Notes under the pieces: generated by a model
What the model was told of the DNA's origin: nothing
The model's input: only the letters and a program-made list of their open reading frames with translations
The model's database searches: none
From: Salipaludibacillus neizhouensis
GTDB lineage: Bacteria > Bacillota > Bacilli > Bacillales > Salisediminibacteriaceae
Length of the DNA stretch: 64,000 nt
Direction of reading: 5' to 3'
Assembly: GCF_002886185.1 (NCBI RefSeq)
Contig: NZ_KZ614146.1
Coordinates: forward strand, 501,234-565,233
Program-made: the position numbers and the translations under genes
In this document: positions 54,691 through 64,000 of the stretch, piece after piece
Layout: every line of letters begins with the position of its first letter
How positions within the stretch are numbered: the stretch's first letter is position 1

Positions 54691-55458
54691 ATGGAAGTTC
54701 TTTTTCATGTATACTTATTTGTAGTAGGAGCAACATTCGGGTCCTTTTATAATGTTGTAGGCTTGCGGATTCCTGCAGGCGAATCGATTGTTACTCCGAG
54801 ATCAAACTGTCAAACTTGTAAGCGAACACTTACATGGAAAGAGCTTATACCGGTTGTATCCTATGTGGTGCAGCGGGGACATTGCAAAAAATGTGCATCA
54901 TACATATCGGTAAAATACCCATTATTTGAACTGGCAACAGCAAGTCTATTCTCACTTTCTCCTATCATTGTTGGATGGTCAATGGAATTAGTAGTTGCTC
55001 TTGTTTTTGTTTCGATGTTAATCATTATTACAATATCTGATTTAGAGACAATGCTGATCCCAGACAAAGTATTGTTGTTTTTTTTAGTTCCGCTTATCCT
55101 ATTAAGAGTGATCGAACCGTTACCAAATTGGTGGGATAGTCTTGCCGGAGCAGCATTTGGTTTCCTTTTATTTTTGCTCTTAGCAATTCTAAGCAAGGGC
55201 GGCATGGGTGGAGGAGATATCAAGTTAATGGCTGTAGTTGGTTTGGTACTAGGTTTTTCAGGAACATTATTAACGATATTTTTATCGTCATTCCTTGGGG
55301 CTGTGTTTGGTATTATCGGACTTATAACTGGTAAACTAAAAAGAAAACATCCAATCCCTTTTGGACCTTTTATTGCCTTAGGAGCAATTCTAAGCTATTA
55401 TTTCTATGATCCAATACTAGATTGGTATGTCAACTTACTACTTAATGGAGGTTTCTAA
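54691..55458 (+). CDS. pilD: Prepilin peptidase PilD/ComC
   Basis: A 255-residue type IV prepilin peptidase and N-methylase, an aspartyl protease in the membrane. The zinc site is two pairs of cysteines (CQTC and CKKC). The catalytic aspartates are in SDLETMLIPD and GGGDIKLM. About seven helices. I choose ATG 54691, 9 bases after AAAGGA, over ATG codons at 54673 and 54685. It stands between folC and spoIIB, where B. subtilis has comC. It processes the pilins here. Confidence 0.93.
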   Translation: MEVLFHVYLFVVGATFGSFYNVVGLRIPAGESIVTPRSNCQTCKRTLTWKELIPVVSYVVQRGHCKKCASYISVKYPLFELATASLFSLSPIIVGWSMELVVALVFVSMLIIITISDLETMLIPDKVLLFFLVPLILLRVIEPLPNWWDSLAGAAFGFLLFLLLAILSKGGMGGGDIKLMAVVGLVLGFSGTLLTIFLSSFLGAVFGIIGLITGKLKRKHPIPFGPFIALGAILSYYFYDPILDWYVNLLLNGGF

Positions 55459-56456
55459 TGACAGGTTTATTAAATTTCAGAAAACAAGATCATGTAAGCT
55501 TACAATTTAAAGATCACGTCATCCGTTGTGTCATTACAAAAGAAGCCTCGGAAGCATCTATGGTGGCATTCTATGAGAAAGCAGTTCCTGAAGGTATCAT
55601 AGAAAAAGGAAAAATTATTGATGAAACTAATTTCGTTCTGATTTTAGAAGAGTGTATCGCGAATTGGAAATTAAAAAGAAAAAACATTAAATTTCTCGTC
55701 CCTGACTCTTCGATTTTCTTTCGGAAGCTGTCTCTTCCTAATAATCTAACGAAAGAAGAAATACGAGGTCATATTAATTTTGAAATAGGAACCTCTATTC
55801 ATCTTCCTTTTGAAGATGCTTCTTTTGATTTTCATATTTTAGATTCTGAGGAAGAAACGGAAACGATTGAGATTCTTTTTTTTGCGGTTCCAGAACCGTT
55901 ATTAAAACAGTATGTTAAGCATTTGGAAGACGGAAATACAAAACCAGATGTTGCAGATGTCGCAGCGTTGTCTCTTTACCGATTCTATTACTTGAATTAT
56001 TTAGATCAGATAGATGACGATGCTCACATTATGTTATTGGAATGGGACATGACTTCGATAAATGTTAGTGTCTTCAACCATCATAAACCGATTTTTCTGA
56101 GGAGTATTCCTCATTACTTAGATGTAGAAAATTGGGAAATGACGCAAGAGGATTCTCTTGTAACGTGGAAAGATATTAATAGTGAAAAGATAGATGGTGA
56201 TCTAGCTGATTCGTTTACGGAAATTGAACGAGTCATAGACTTTTATAAATACACCTTGTTTAAAGGTGAGAAAGAAGTGTCAAAAATCTTTCTAACGGGA
56301 GATCATCCAATGTTAATGAAGGTTAAAAAAATGCTGGAAAATTCCACGGGTCTGGAGATAGAGATGAAACATTCTATAGGTGATATTATTGAAGATAATA
56401 GTAATGTAGCTAACAAATTTCTTCTCCCTCTAAGCCTTTGTCTAAAAGAGGTGTAG
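55458..56456 (+). CDS. pilM: Type IV pilus assembly protein PilM
   Basis: A 332-residue actin-like cytoplasmic protein that binds the N-terminus of PilN. It begins with the family beta strands (VSLQFKDHVIRCVIT), then FLVPDSSIFFRKLSLP and INFEIGTSIHLPFEDA. It keeps the PilM fold although nucleotide-binding residues are hard to place. One-base overlap with the pilD stop. Confidence 0.85.
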   Translation: MTGLLNFRKQDHVSLQFKDHVIRCVITKEASEASMVAFYEKAVPEGIIEKGKIIDETNFVLILEECIANWKLKRKNIKFLVPDSSIFFRKLSLPNNLTKEEIRGHINFEIGTSIHLPFEDASFDFHILDSEEETETIEILFFAVPEPLLKQYVKHLEDGNTKPDVADVAALSLYRFYYLNYLDQIDDDAHIMLLEWDMTSINVSVFNHHKPIFLRSIPHYLDVENWEMTQEDSLVTWKDINSEKIDGDLADSFTEIERVIDFYKYTLFKGEKEVSKIFLTGDHPMLMKVKKMLENSTGLEIEMKHSIGDIIEDNSNVANKFLLPLSLCLKEV

Positions 56457-56458
56457 TG

Positions 56459-57100
56459 ATGAACGTTGAGATTAATTTACTTCCGAAAAAAGCAAGGGGT
56501 AATCGCATTCAACTTCTTCTTCTGTTTCTTTTAATTATCACGATGATGATGGTAGTCGTATTTGCCTTTCTTTTTCATCAAAATCAAGAGCAACGAAGTC
56601 AACAGTTGGAAAGAGAGATTGAAAATGTTAGAGAAATGCAACAGGTTATTACTGCGAGACAAGCTAACATGGGTTCAGACGGAAGTAAGTTGGAATCGGC
56701 AGTGGAAGAATTAGAGGGGCAACGAAAGCCAATATCTCGATTACTAGAGACATTTGTCCGTCAACTTCCTGAACGCGGCTTTATTGAAACGTTTGAATAT
56801 CAAGAGGAAGGTATTATTACAGCGGATATTCAATTTGATGAACAACGAGAGGCAGCAAGCTTTCTCCATGCCGTTGATGAGCTAGTTGTTGTCGAAGAAG
56901 CGATGATTGATGAAATGTTAGCAGAAGAAATTATCTTTAATGAAGATGAATGGAACGAAGAGGTATTACCCAGGTATATCGCTAGTTTTACGATTACTCT
57001 TGACACAAAAATGCTTTTAAGCCCTGATTTGTGGGAGGAACAACTAGAAGATGAATTAGAAGAAGTGCTTGACGAGGGAATGGAAGGTGAAAATGAATGA
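56459..57100 (+). CDS. pilN: Type IV pilus assembly protein PilN
   Basis: A 213-residue protein starting with the PilM-binding INLLPKKAR motif, one membrane helix (residues 18-38), a coiled coil and a small alpha/beta domain. The tail is acidic. ATG 56459 has AGAGGTG upstream. It overlaps pilO by four bases. Confidence 0.9.
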   Translation: MNVEINLLPKKARGNRIQLLLLFLLIITMMMVVVFAFLFHQNQEQRSQQLEREIENVREMQQVITARQANMGSDGSKLESAVEELEGQRKPISRLLETFVRQLPERGFIETFEYQEEGIITADIQFDEQREAASFLHAVDELVVVEEAMIDEMLAEEIIFNEDEWNEEVLPRYIASFTITLDTKMLLSPDLWEEQLEDELEEVLDEGMEGENE

Positions 57101-57906
57101 ATGTAGAAAATAAAAGAATTCGGATCCTTGCTATTTCCTTAATAAGTCTTTTCTCTATAGGTTTACTGGCATATTACCTTTTAGTTATTCAACCACTTAA
57201 CGAGCAAATTTCTGACCAGGAAGAACAACTTATGACCGAAGAAGACATTTTATACTCTCTTGAAAATTCGCAGGAGGAGACTGTTGAATACGAGGACCAT
57301 CAAATCACTTCACTTCTCAAGCGAGTTCCTGTACACCCTTGGATTGATCATTGGATGATTGATATTGAGAGATTGGAAATCGTCTCTGACATCTCTATAG
57401 AGGAGTTTGTTTTTTCGAAAGATATATTGCTCAGGCCATCATTTGATAATATCGAAGAAGAATCAGAGGAAGCAGAAGAAAGCATTACCGATCAAAATGA
57501 ACCTGCAGAGGAGCTTGATTCTGATATAGAAGATGTCGAGGATCCAGTTGCAGTAGAAACCGATTCAACTCAAGAAGATATAAATGGAATAACGGCAAGC
57601 TTAACTGGGCACGCTGAGACATACGAAAATATATATGACTATATTGCTGAAATTGAAAAATTGGAACGTTTTACAGAGGTCTATTCCCTTTATTTTGAGG
57701 CCCCGTCTGAAAAAATCCTATTAGAGGATGAGTATGAGTTAGAAGGAGAAGCAGAAGTTGAAGAGGAGGATGAAACAATCGTCTTTAATGTTCTTGTCAG
57801 CACATACTATATGGAAGAATTACTACCTGAGTTTGGAGAATTTGAACGACAGGGCCCATTTAGCACTCCTTTTAATAAAGAAACACCTTTCTTCCAATTA
57901 CCATAG
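57097..57906 (+). CDS. pilO: Type IV pilus assembly protein PilO
   Basis: A 269-residue bitopic protein with one membrane helix (residues 8-28), a short coiled coil, a very acidic linker (about residues 125-160) and a C-terminal ferredoxin-like domain that starts GITASLTGHAETYENIYDYI. Position after pilN and topology identify it as PilO even though sequence conservation is low. It is the last gene of the pilus operon. Confidence 0.8.
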   Translation: MNVENKRIRILAISLISLFSIGLLAYYLLVIQPLNEQISDQEEQLMTEEDILYSLENSQEETVEYEDHQITSLLKRVPVHPWIDHWMIDIERLEIVSDISIEEFVFSKDILLRPSFDNIEEESEEAEESITDQNEPAEELDSDIEDVEDPVAVETDSTQEDINGITASLTGHAETYENIYDYIAEIEKLERFTEVYSLYFEAPSEKILLEDEYELEGEAEVEEEDETIVFNVLVSTYYMEELLPEFGEFERQGPFSTPFNKETPFFQLP

Positions 57907-58031
57907 CTAAAATTATAAACTATCTTATAAAAGACATGTGAGATGACCTTTTCTTTTCTATCTTTTTTGTTCTAATCTATCTTTTTGGAACGTAAAATAA
58001 TATAAACGTATTGAAAAAGGGGACAGGTAGA

Positions 58032-59075
58032 ATGAAAAAAAGTCTCGTCAGCCTAAATAAAGAACGTCATATATATTATAAGATAGAGAATGGCAGAAAT
58101 GATTTACCTTTGGATAAGAATGAGAATCCTCAGCCTGTTACCGGCATCTCCAGTGACGATGATCCAAACAAAGTAATTGGTATGGAAAGCAAACGAAAAA
58201 AACCCATTGAGCCCTTTTGGGATGATGGTATAAGTGAACAAAGTCCAAAACTTCCACCTGTTAAAAGAAAAAAGAGTAAAGGTAGCCAATTCAAGCTCAA
58301 TTTTTTTAAAAATATTGTTTTTTTATCAATAGCATCTGCCATTTTAGTAGGTGGAGCTTTTGGTATGATGTTGCTTTCTTTGTTTACTAATAACAGTGAG
58401 AACACAACTGACCTGGGGATAGAGCAGAGCACTCCTCAGAGTCAAGTGCAAGGTGTAAGTTCGGAAGGGGAAAATCAGAAATTTTCCGTTCCTGCACTTG
58501 ATGTATTTGTTGCGCAGGGCGGAGCATTTACTACGGAAGAAAAAGGCAAAGAAATGCAGAATCTACTCTCTGAAAAAGGACAACCTTCCGTGCTCATGAA
58601 AGAGGGAGACACGCAGTATTTATTTATGGGTGTCGCTGCAGGTAAAGAAACATCAGAAGCTCTAGGCAATTATTACCAAAAACAAGAAATGGATACGTAC
58701 ATGAAATCTTATGCGATATATGCTGATCAAATCGAAGTTGAAAAGCCAGTACATCAATTTTTAGCAGATGGGGTGCAATGGATGAAAGGCGCAACGCAAA
58801 TTTCTATGAATGAAATAGCGGGAGCGCAGCCAACCGAGAATGAGATTTCCCAGTTTCAGCAATTGGGTGCAAAGTGGATTACATCTTTTAAAGAGTTGCC
58901 TAGTCAAGATGAAAAGATGAATACTTTATTGAAAGATTGGATTGTAAATAGCCAAGCTGTTATGGATGTCTATTCTTCAAATGAAACTGCTGCCCCTCAT
59001 GCATGGGAAATTCAAAAAAGCGTTCTAGAAGGAATGATCGATTACAATGCGATTGTTAATCAATTAGAGTCATGA
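58032..59075 (+). CDS. spoIIB: Stage II sporulation protein B
   Basis: A 347-residue bitopic protein with a basic, Pro-rich cytoplasmic N-terminus, one membrane helix (IVFLSIASAILVGGAFG, about residues 98-120) and an extracellular SPOR-like domain (DVFVAQGGAFTTEEKG) that binds septal peptidoglycan. SpoIIB helps localise engulfment proteins. ATG 58032 is preferred over an in-frame TTG at 58011. Synteny with maf and radC supports the call. Confidence 0.87.
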   Translation: MKKSLVSLNKERHIYYKIENGRNDLPLDKNENPQPVTGISSDDDPNKVIGMESKRKKPIEPFWDDGISEQSPKLPPVKRKKSKGSQFKLNFFKNIVFLSIASAILVGGAFGMMLLSLFTNNSENTTDLGIEQSTPQSQVQGVSSEGENQKFSVPALDVFVAQGGAFTTEEKGKEMQNLLSEKGQPSVLMKEGDTQYLFMGVAAGKETSEALGNYYQKQEMDTYMKSYAIYADQIEVEKPVHQFLADGVQWMKGATQISMNEIAGAQPTENEISQFQQLGAKWITSFKELPSQDEKMNTLLKDWIVNSQAVMDVYSSNETAAPHAWEIQKSVLEGMIDYNAIVNQLES

Positions 59076-59112
59076 AAAAATAATCAATTGTTTTCTGGAT
59101 ATAAGATTGAAT

Positions 59113-59161
59113 CAAGAGGAAGAGTTTGCTAAAATTTAATAGTCTCTTCCTCTTATCTTTA
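59113..59161 (+). terminator. Terminator after spoIIB
   Basis: AAGAGGAAGAG pairs with CTCTTCCTCTT around an A+T-rich loop and is followed by ATCTTTAT. The stem is strong and the tail short. Confidence 0.7.
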
Positions 59162-59208
59162 TAAATGACTACTCTTCGGTTTTTAATAGAGTAAAGGAGC
59201 AGACGCGC

Positions 59209-59775
59209 ATGAAACCTTTGATATTAGCCTCGCAATCGCCAAGAAGAAAGCAGCTTTTAGAACAAGCCGGCCTTTCATTTACCGTAATCCCAAGTGATGT
59301 AGAAGAAAAATTGACGAAGAAAAACCTACCTGAAGATTTGGTAGCTTCTTTAGCCTATCAAAAGGCGTTAAATGTATTCGAGCGATATCCTGGTCATCTA
59401 GTACTTGGATCGGACACCGTTGTCTCGCTTGACTCACACATACTAGGAAAGCCAACTGATGATGATGACGCAAGGAGAATGCTTCAGATGTTATCGGGAG
59501 GCTGGCATACGGTACTGACAGGGGTCACTCTCCTTTCTGCCGAAAAAGAAGTGACGTTTGTGGAAAAAACGGAGGTGAATTTTTTCTCATTAAGCGAGGA
59601 AGATATTAGTATGTACATAAAAAGTGGTGAACCCGTTGATAAAGCAGGAGCCTATGGAATTCAAGGGTTAGGTGCCATGTTGGTAGAAAAAATAAATGGT
59701 GATTATTTTGCGATTGTCGGGTTGCCGATTGCAAAGGTTGTTCGTGCATTGAAGACGTTTAATGATCATGTGTGA
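59209..59775 (+). CDS. maf: Maf family nucleoside triphosphate pyrophosphatase
   Basis: A 188-residue Maf protein that hydrolyses non-canonical or selected nucleotides (dTTP/UTP type in Bacillus). Motifs: LASQSPRRKQLLEQAG, SDTVVSLDSHILGKP, and GAYGIQGLGAMLVEKINGDY. AAAGGAG lies upstream. It is the known neighbour of radC and the mre genes. Confidence 0.94.
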   Translation: MKPLILASQSPRRKQLLEQAGLSFTVIPSDVEEKLTKKNLPEDLVASLAYQKALNVFERYPGHLVLGSDTVVSLDSHILGKPTDDDDARRMLQMLSGGWHTVLTGVTLLSAEKEVTFVEKTEVNFFSLSEEDISMYIKSGEPVDKAGAYGIQGLGAMLVEKINGDYFAIVGLPIAKVVRALKTFNDHV

Positions 59776-59839
59776 ATTCCTGAAGTACCCAGCTGAATCT
59801 TGACTCTAGGTACGAAAGGTATCAAAAGGAGGAATTATA

Positions 59840-60526
59840 TTGACAATGCCTATGATGATTCGAGATGTGCCGAAAAGTGAGAGGCCTAGAGAACGATTAG
59901 TCAGAGATGGCCCCCAGGCTTTATCCAATCAGGATCTTATTGCCTTACTTCTTGGATCTGGAACGAAATCTGAGTCCGTTATTCAATTATCGGCAAGAGT
60001 TATTCAACACTTTGATGGATTGAAGTTACTGAAAGAGGCATCGATCAAAGAGTTAATGGATATTCGGGGAATTGGAGAAGCGAAAGCAGTACAGCTTAAA
60101 GCAGCCCTCGAATTAGGAAGAAGAATTCACCAATACCCCGCAGAAGACCGCTATGTTATCAGATCCCCCGAAGACGTATCGAATTATATGATGGAAGAGA
60201 TGCGTCACCTTCAACAGGAACACTTCATTTGCCTTTACCTCAATACGAAAAATCAAGTTATCCATAAACAAACAATATTTATCGGTAGTTTAAATGCAAG
60301 TATCGTTCATCCACGTGAGGTGTTCAAAGAAGCTTTTCGCTACTCAGCAGCCTCGATTATATGCCTTCATAATCATCCATCCGGGGATCCATCACCAAGT
60401 AAAGAAGATATCGATGTGACAAAACGCCTAATAGAATCTGGTCGAATGATTGGGATTGAGGTACTTGATCACATTATTATTGGAGATCATAGGTTTATAT
60501 CCCTAAAAGAAAAAGGTCATTTATAA
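59840..60526 (+). CDS. radC: RadC/YsxA family protein with JAMM motif
   Basis: A 228-residue protein with an N-terminal helix-hairpin-helix (LMDIRGIGEAKAVQLKAALE) and a C-terminal MPN/JAMM metal-binding domain (HNHPSGDPSPSKEDID). The family was named for DNA repair, but its role is unproven. TTG start behind AAAGGAGG. Confidence 0.93.
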   Translation: MTMPMMIRDVPKSERPRERLVRDGPQALSNQDLIALLLGSGTKSESVIQLSARVIQHFDGLKLLKEASIKELMDIRGIGEAKAVQLKAALELGRRIHQYPAEDRYVIRSPEDVSNYMMEEMRHLQQEHFICLYLNTKNQVIHKQTIFIGSLNASIVHPREVFKEAFRYSAASIICLHNHPSGDPSPSKEDIDVTKRLIESGRMIGIEVLDHIIIGDHRFISLKEKGHL

Positions 60527-60909
60527 TCAAAATTTACCATTACAAAACGGGACTTCTGCTTCAGCATCTTGCTAATCCCCATCCTGTCTGTTCTAGTCTA
60601 CTTCTCGATGTACAGGATTCATTGGTTGTGTTAGGATAAAATGAGGATTTTTTTGTTGATTCATGAAAAAGCTACTCAATAGATGATTCTTTGAGTATAA
60701 TTATCTTTATCGACGAGAAATCATGAAGTAACTGTTCAAAAAAATCTTATGGCTTAAAGTAAAACGTAAGGAATAAGGCTGAGCCGTCAGCATAACTATT
60801 CGAAACAGGGCCATTTTTAATGACTATTTGAAGATTTTATGACAAGAAATTAAGTTGATACAAACCAATAGATGAGAATAAGCTCGAATGGATGAAGGGA
60901 GATACATAG
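60527..60909. other. Non-coding region upstream of mreB
   Basis: No gene or repeat family was recognised in these 383 bases. The promoter of mreBCD-minCD should lie here. I see no -35/-10 pair that I can defend. Confidence 0.4.
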
Positions 60910-61947
60910 ATGTTTGCAGGATTTTCAAAGGATTTAGGAATTGATTTAGGTACAGCTAACACACTAGTTTACGTAAAGGGAAAAGGGGTTATTTTACGTG
61001 AACCTTCTGTGGTTGCTATTCGTTCTGACTCAGGTTCTATCGAGGCAGTTGGTAGCGATGCACGAAATATGATCGGAAGAACACCAGGAAATATTGTCGC
61101 AATACGTCCAATGAAAGATGGAGTTATTGCCGATTTTGATACAACAGCGACGATGATGAAGTACTTTATCCAACAGGCGCTTCGTAACCGTTCCATTTTC
61201 ACACGTAAACCAAACGTTATGGTATGTGTCCCGTCTGGAATAACTGCTGTTGAGAAAAGGGCAGTAGAAGATGCAACGAAGCAAGCCGGAGCTAGAGAAG
61301 CATTTACAATAGAAGAGCCATTTGCGGCTGCGATCGGCGCGAATTTACCTGTCTGGGAGCCTACTGGAAGTATGATTGTTGACATTGGTGGCGGTACGAC
61401 AGAAGTTGCTATTATTTCTCTCGGTGGTATTGTAACAAGCCAGTCAGTTCGTGTAGCTGGTGACGAGATGGACGATGCAATTATTCAGTATGTAAAGAAA
61501 TCGTATAGTTTAATGATTGGTGAACGTACAGCGGAAGCAATTAAATTTGAGATCGGTTCTGCAGGAGAAGCAGAAGAAACAGAAGTCATGGATATTAGAG
61601 GTAGAGATCTTGTTTCAGGGTTACCTAAAACGATTTCGATTCATGCGAAAGAAATTGCGGGCGCACTGCAAGATACTGTTACACAAATTGTTCAAGCAGT
61701 GAAAGATACTTTAGAACAATCTCCCCCCGAATTAGCCGCTGATATTATGGACCGCGGTATTGTTTTGACCGGTGGCGGAGCTTTGTTAAGAAACTTGGAT
61801 AAAGTATTAAGTGAAGAAACAAATATGCCTGTTCTCGTATCAGAAGATCCTTTAGACTGTGTAGCCATTGGTACGGGAAGAGCACTTGAAAACCTTCATC
61901 TATTCCGCTCTAAAGCTGGAATAACTGTTCGTTCAAATAGAAAATGA
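60910..61947 (+). CDS. mreB: Rod shape-determining actin-like protein MreB
   Basis: A 345-residue bacterial actin that guides lateral wall synthesis. Phosphate 1 motif [13 protein letters not shown], connecting and phosphate 2 region [14 protein letters not shown], and adenosine motif [15 protein letters not shown]. It carries the amphipathic N-terminus (MFAGFSKD). It starts the mreB-mreC-mreD-minC run as in B. subtilis. Confidence 0.97.
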   Translation: MFAGFSKDLGIDLGTANTLVYVKGKGVILREPSVVAIRSDSGSIEAVGSDARNMIGRTPGNIVAIRPMKDGVIADFDTTATMMKYFIQQALRNRSIFTRKPNVMVCVPSGITAVEKRAVEDATKQAGAREAFTIEEPFAAAIGANLPVWEPTGSMIVDIGGGTTEVAIISLGGIVTSQSVRVAGDEMDDAIIQYVKKSYSLMIGERTAEAIKFEIGSAGEAEETEVMDIRGRDLVSGLPKTISIHAKEIAGALQDTVTQIVQAVKDTLEQSPPELAADIMDRGIVLTGGGALLRNLDKVLSEETNMPVLVSEDPLDCVAIGTGRALENLHLFRSKAGITVRSNRK

Positions 61948-61963
61948 TAAGTAGGTGTCGCAA

Positions 61964-62914
61964 ATGACTCCATTTTTTTCAAATAAACGCCTTATTATCT
62001 TGCTTGTATGTATGATCATCCTCGTAGGTTTAATCGGCTACTCTATGAGTGATCGACGTGACTTGTCTTGGCCGGAGCAATTCGTTCAAGATACAGTCGG
62101 CTGGGTACAGTCCGCGTTTTCAGGACCCTCACATATAGCAGCGGGGTTCTTTGAGAGCGTGAGTGATATGAGAAATCTTTATGAAGAGAACCAAGTATTA
62201 AAATCACATTTAGACGAGTACGCGACAATTCAAGTAGAAGTAAATGAACTTCGAAGACGGAACGATGAACTTGAAGGTGCAATAGATCTAAAAGAAGATT
62301 ATGATTTGATGGATTACACGGTGCGGTCCGCACTTGTTATCCAGCGTTCTCCTGATCGCTGGAATGAGCAGGTAGGGATTAACAAAGGTGCACAAAATGG
62401 GATCGAAGAAAATATGGCTGTCATTACTTCTGAAGGTTTGATTGGTAAAATCGATCAAGTTTCGCAATTTTCTTCAACGATCCAACTTTTAAGTGATCAG
62501 GATATATTAAACCGAATTTCAGCAACGGTTGATGCAGATGAAGCAGTTCAAGGTTTTATTGAAGGTATAGATCCGGAAACAGGCTATTTACAATTCACTA
62601 AAATTAATATTGATGTAGAGCTTGAAAATGGTCAAACAGTGGTTACCTCAGGTTTAGGTGGTGTTTTTCCGCGTAATCTTCAAATAGGTGAAATTGTAGA
62701 CTATGAGTATGATGAATTTGGTTTAACTCAAACAGCCTATGTTGAACCGTCTGCTGATTTTTATCAGTTGGATTATGTCATGGTCGTTGAAAGAAGTGCG
62801 GATAAATTAGAGGAAGACATTGATCCAGATGCTGAAGGCTTCGGTGAATCTGAGAACGAGGATAATGCGGATAGTGAAGAGAGTAATAATGAGTCCGGAG
62901 ACGAAGACTCATGA
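61964..62914 (+). CDS. mreC: Rod shape-determining protein MreC
   Basis: A 316-residue bitopic protein: one N-terminal helix (IILLVCMIILVGLIGYSM), a coiled coil (about residues 60-105), then two beta barrels (VIQRSPDRWNEQVGINKGAQNGI). It links MreB to the wall synthases. ATG 61964 has AGGTG at good spacing, better than GTG 61955. The tail is a strongly acidic, Asn/Ser-rich extension. It overlaps mreD by four bases. Confidence 0.94.
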   Translation: MTPFFSNKRLIILLVCMIILVGLIGYSMSDRRDLSWPEQFVQDTVGWVQSAFSGPSHIAAGFFESVSDMRNLYEENQVLKSHLDEYATIQVEVNELRRRNDELEGAIDLKEDYDLMDYTVRSALVIQRSPDRWNEQVGINKGAQNGIEENMAVITSEGLIGKIDQVSQFSSTIQLLSDQDILNRISATVDADEAVQGFIEGIDPETGYLQFTKINIDVELENGQTVVTSGLGGVFPRNLQIGEIVDYEYDEFGLTQTAYVEPSADFYQLDYVMVVERSADKLEEDIDPDAEGFGESENEDNADSEESNNESGDEDS

Positions 62915-63438
62915 TGATAAGAGTCTCGTTGTTTCTCGTTTTGTTTTTTTTATTTATTGTAGAAGGTACTGTTTACCAAATTTTTGCTCCTAATGCTGGT
63001 GAATTTGATTATCAGGTAATCCCTCGTTGGATGTTTATGTTGATTTTATTTGCCGGAATTTTTCGAGGAAGAGCAAATGGGCTCTTTTATGCCGTTATAT
63101 TTGGTGTGATTTATGATATCGTTTATTCTTCCACTTTAGGAATTTATACTTTTGGAATGGGTGTTATTGTCTATTTACTTTCTATTTCCATTCCGTTTTT
63201 TAAAAGAAATTTGTCGATGACAATCATCATTGTCATTGTTGGAGTTGGCTTATTAGAATACTATGTGTACGGAATGATGATTCTACTTGGCTTAACAGAA
63301 ATGTCGAATGATGAGTTTCTCTCGGTCCGCTTTTTACCAACACTATTGATGAATTTGATCGTATTGGCTGTTGTAGCTTATCCTTTACGAATAGGTTTTC
63401 TATATTTGGAAAAAAGATTGGGAGAATTAAATGACTAA
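62911..63438 (+). CDS. mreD: Rod shape-determining protein MreD
   Basis: A 175-residue membrane protein with about five helices and the MreD pattern LILFAGIFRGRANGLFYAVIFGVIYDIVYS. Short overlap with mreC and the position before minC give the identity. Confidence 0.93.
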   Translation: MMIRVSLFLVLFFLFIVEGTVYQIFAPNAGEFDYQVIPRWMFMLILFAGIFRGRANGLFYAVIFGVIYDIVYSSTLGIYTFGMGVIVYLLSISIPFFKRNLSMTIIIVIVGVGLLEYYVYGMMILLGLTEMSNDEFLSVRFLPTLLMNLIVLAVVAYPLRIGFLYLEKRLGELND

Positions 63439-63483
63439 GAATTCTAGGGTTCTTGATTCTAGTTTTAGGAGGTGACAGGCGCA

Positions 63484-64000
63484 ATGCCCAATACAAGCAA
63501 GAAACAATTTGTCGTTATTAAAGGTACAAAAGATGGGTTAACATTCTTACTTGACGATCAATGCACTTTAGATCATTTAAAGGAAGAATTAAAGGACAAA
63601 CTATCTGAGCGGCCTGAAACCTTGTCGCCTTCTCAAGGACCTATTAAGGCGAAAATCGTTATTGGTACACGTTATTTGAATCTTGAACAAGAAAAAGAGT
63701 TAGAGAGTCTTTTTTCGCAGGAAATGAACGTGAGAATCGAAGCGATTGAATCAGAAGTTATTTCAAAAGTAAAAGCAGAAGAAATTAGACAGTTGCAACA
63801 AATAAATCGCATAGTAACCGTTGTTAGATCTGGCCAGGTATTAGAAGTTAAAGGGGACCTCCTTTTAATAGGGGACGTTAACCCTGGTGCTACTGTAAAG
63901 GCAACAGGAAGTATATACATAATGGGGAAATTACGGGGAATTGCTCATGCGGGTTATTTAGGAGAAGATCAAGCTGTCATTTGTGCATCTACAATGGAAC
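63484..64000 (+). CDS. minC: Septum site-determining protein MinC, N-terminal part
   Basis: The reading frame opens at ATG 63484, behind AGGAGGTGA, and runs off the window after 172 codons. The N-terminal domain (FVVIKGTKDGLTFLLDD) inhibits FtsZ. The C-terminal beta-helix begins at VVRSGQVLEVKGDLLLIGDVNPGA and binds MinD. Position after mreD is as in B. subtilis, with minD expected next. Confidence 0.93.
   Translation, partial: MPNTSKKQFVVIKGTKDGLTFLLDDQCTLDHLKEELKDKLSERPETLSPSQGPIKAKIVIGTRYLNLEQEKELESLFSQEMNVRIEAIESEVISKVKAEEIRQLQQINRIVTVVRSGQVLEVKGDLLLIGDVNPGATVKATGSIYIMGKLRGIAHAGYLGEDQAVICASTME

Noticed and set aside
61030-61385. Minus-strand frames within mreB
   Set aside because: They are shadows of a highly conserved actin gene without initiation signals.

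Overview
The window is chromosomal DNA of a spore-forming Bacillaceae bacterium, of moderate to low G+C and probably an alkaliphilic or halophilic relative of Bacillus. The evidence is conserved Bacillus gene order (clpX-lonB-lonA-engB, hemAXCDBL, spoVID-ysxE-valS, folC-prepilin peptidase-spoIIB-maf-radC-mreBCD-minC), sporulation genes, a T-box leader before valS and AGGAGG-type ribosome binding sites. No rRNA, tRNA, CRISPR array, transposase or phage gene was seen.

Layout. 1-5.9 kb: end of clpX, then lonB, lonA and engB. 6-7.5 kb: an orphan GlnQ-type ABC ATPase and a small membrane protein. 8-14.3 kb: hemAXCDBL, the route from glutamyl-tRNA to uroporphyrinogen III. 14.7-16.7 kb: an aspartase/fumarase-family lyase on the minus strand and a Nudix hydrolase. 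16.9-20.0 kb: spoVID, an uncharacterised gene and ysxE, for spore coat assembly. 20.2-25.6 kb: a Tat-exported GMC oxidoreductase operon with its own TatA, the scar of a second copy of that operon (a tatC start joined to a truncated GMC gene), then an intact tatA-tatC pair. 26.4-30.3 kb: T-box leader, valS and a D-amino acid aminotransferase.

The stretch 29.4-43.8 kb lies between valS and folC, which are adjacent in B. subtilis, and looks accessory. It holds a LiaIHFSR-like envelope-stress operon; an apparent operon of a gamma-glutamyltransferase without signal peptide, an ATP-grasp ligase fused to a peptidase-like domain that has lost its metal ligands, and an N-formylglutamate amidohydrolase-family protein; then a minus-strand acetamidase/formamidase and two overlapping RimK-like ATP-grasp ligases. 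Three ligases and three amide-bond hydrolases or transferases within about 8 kb are the best candidate here for an undescribed pathway, probably making and recycling a small amide or gamma-glutamyl compound.

From 43.8 kb the conserved order resumes with folC, but the single prepilin peptidase gene of B. subtilis is replaced by a type IV pilus locus: minor pilins and a PilX-like protein on the minus strand, and pilB, pilT, pilC, pilin, pilD, pilM, pilN and pilO on the plus strand. pilB carries a frameshift with an apparent internal deletion. spoIIB, maf, radC, mreBCD and the start of minC close the window.

Intergenic regions contain several families of dispersed, palindromic, non-coding repeats. 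Gene names rest on motif recognition and synteny read by eye; no database search was run.
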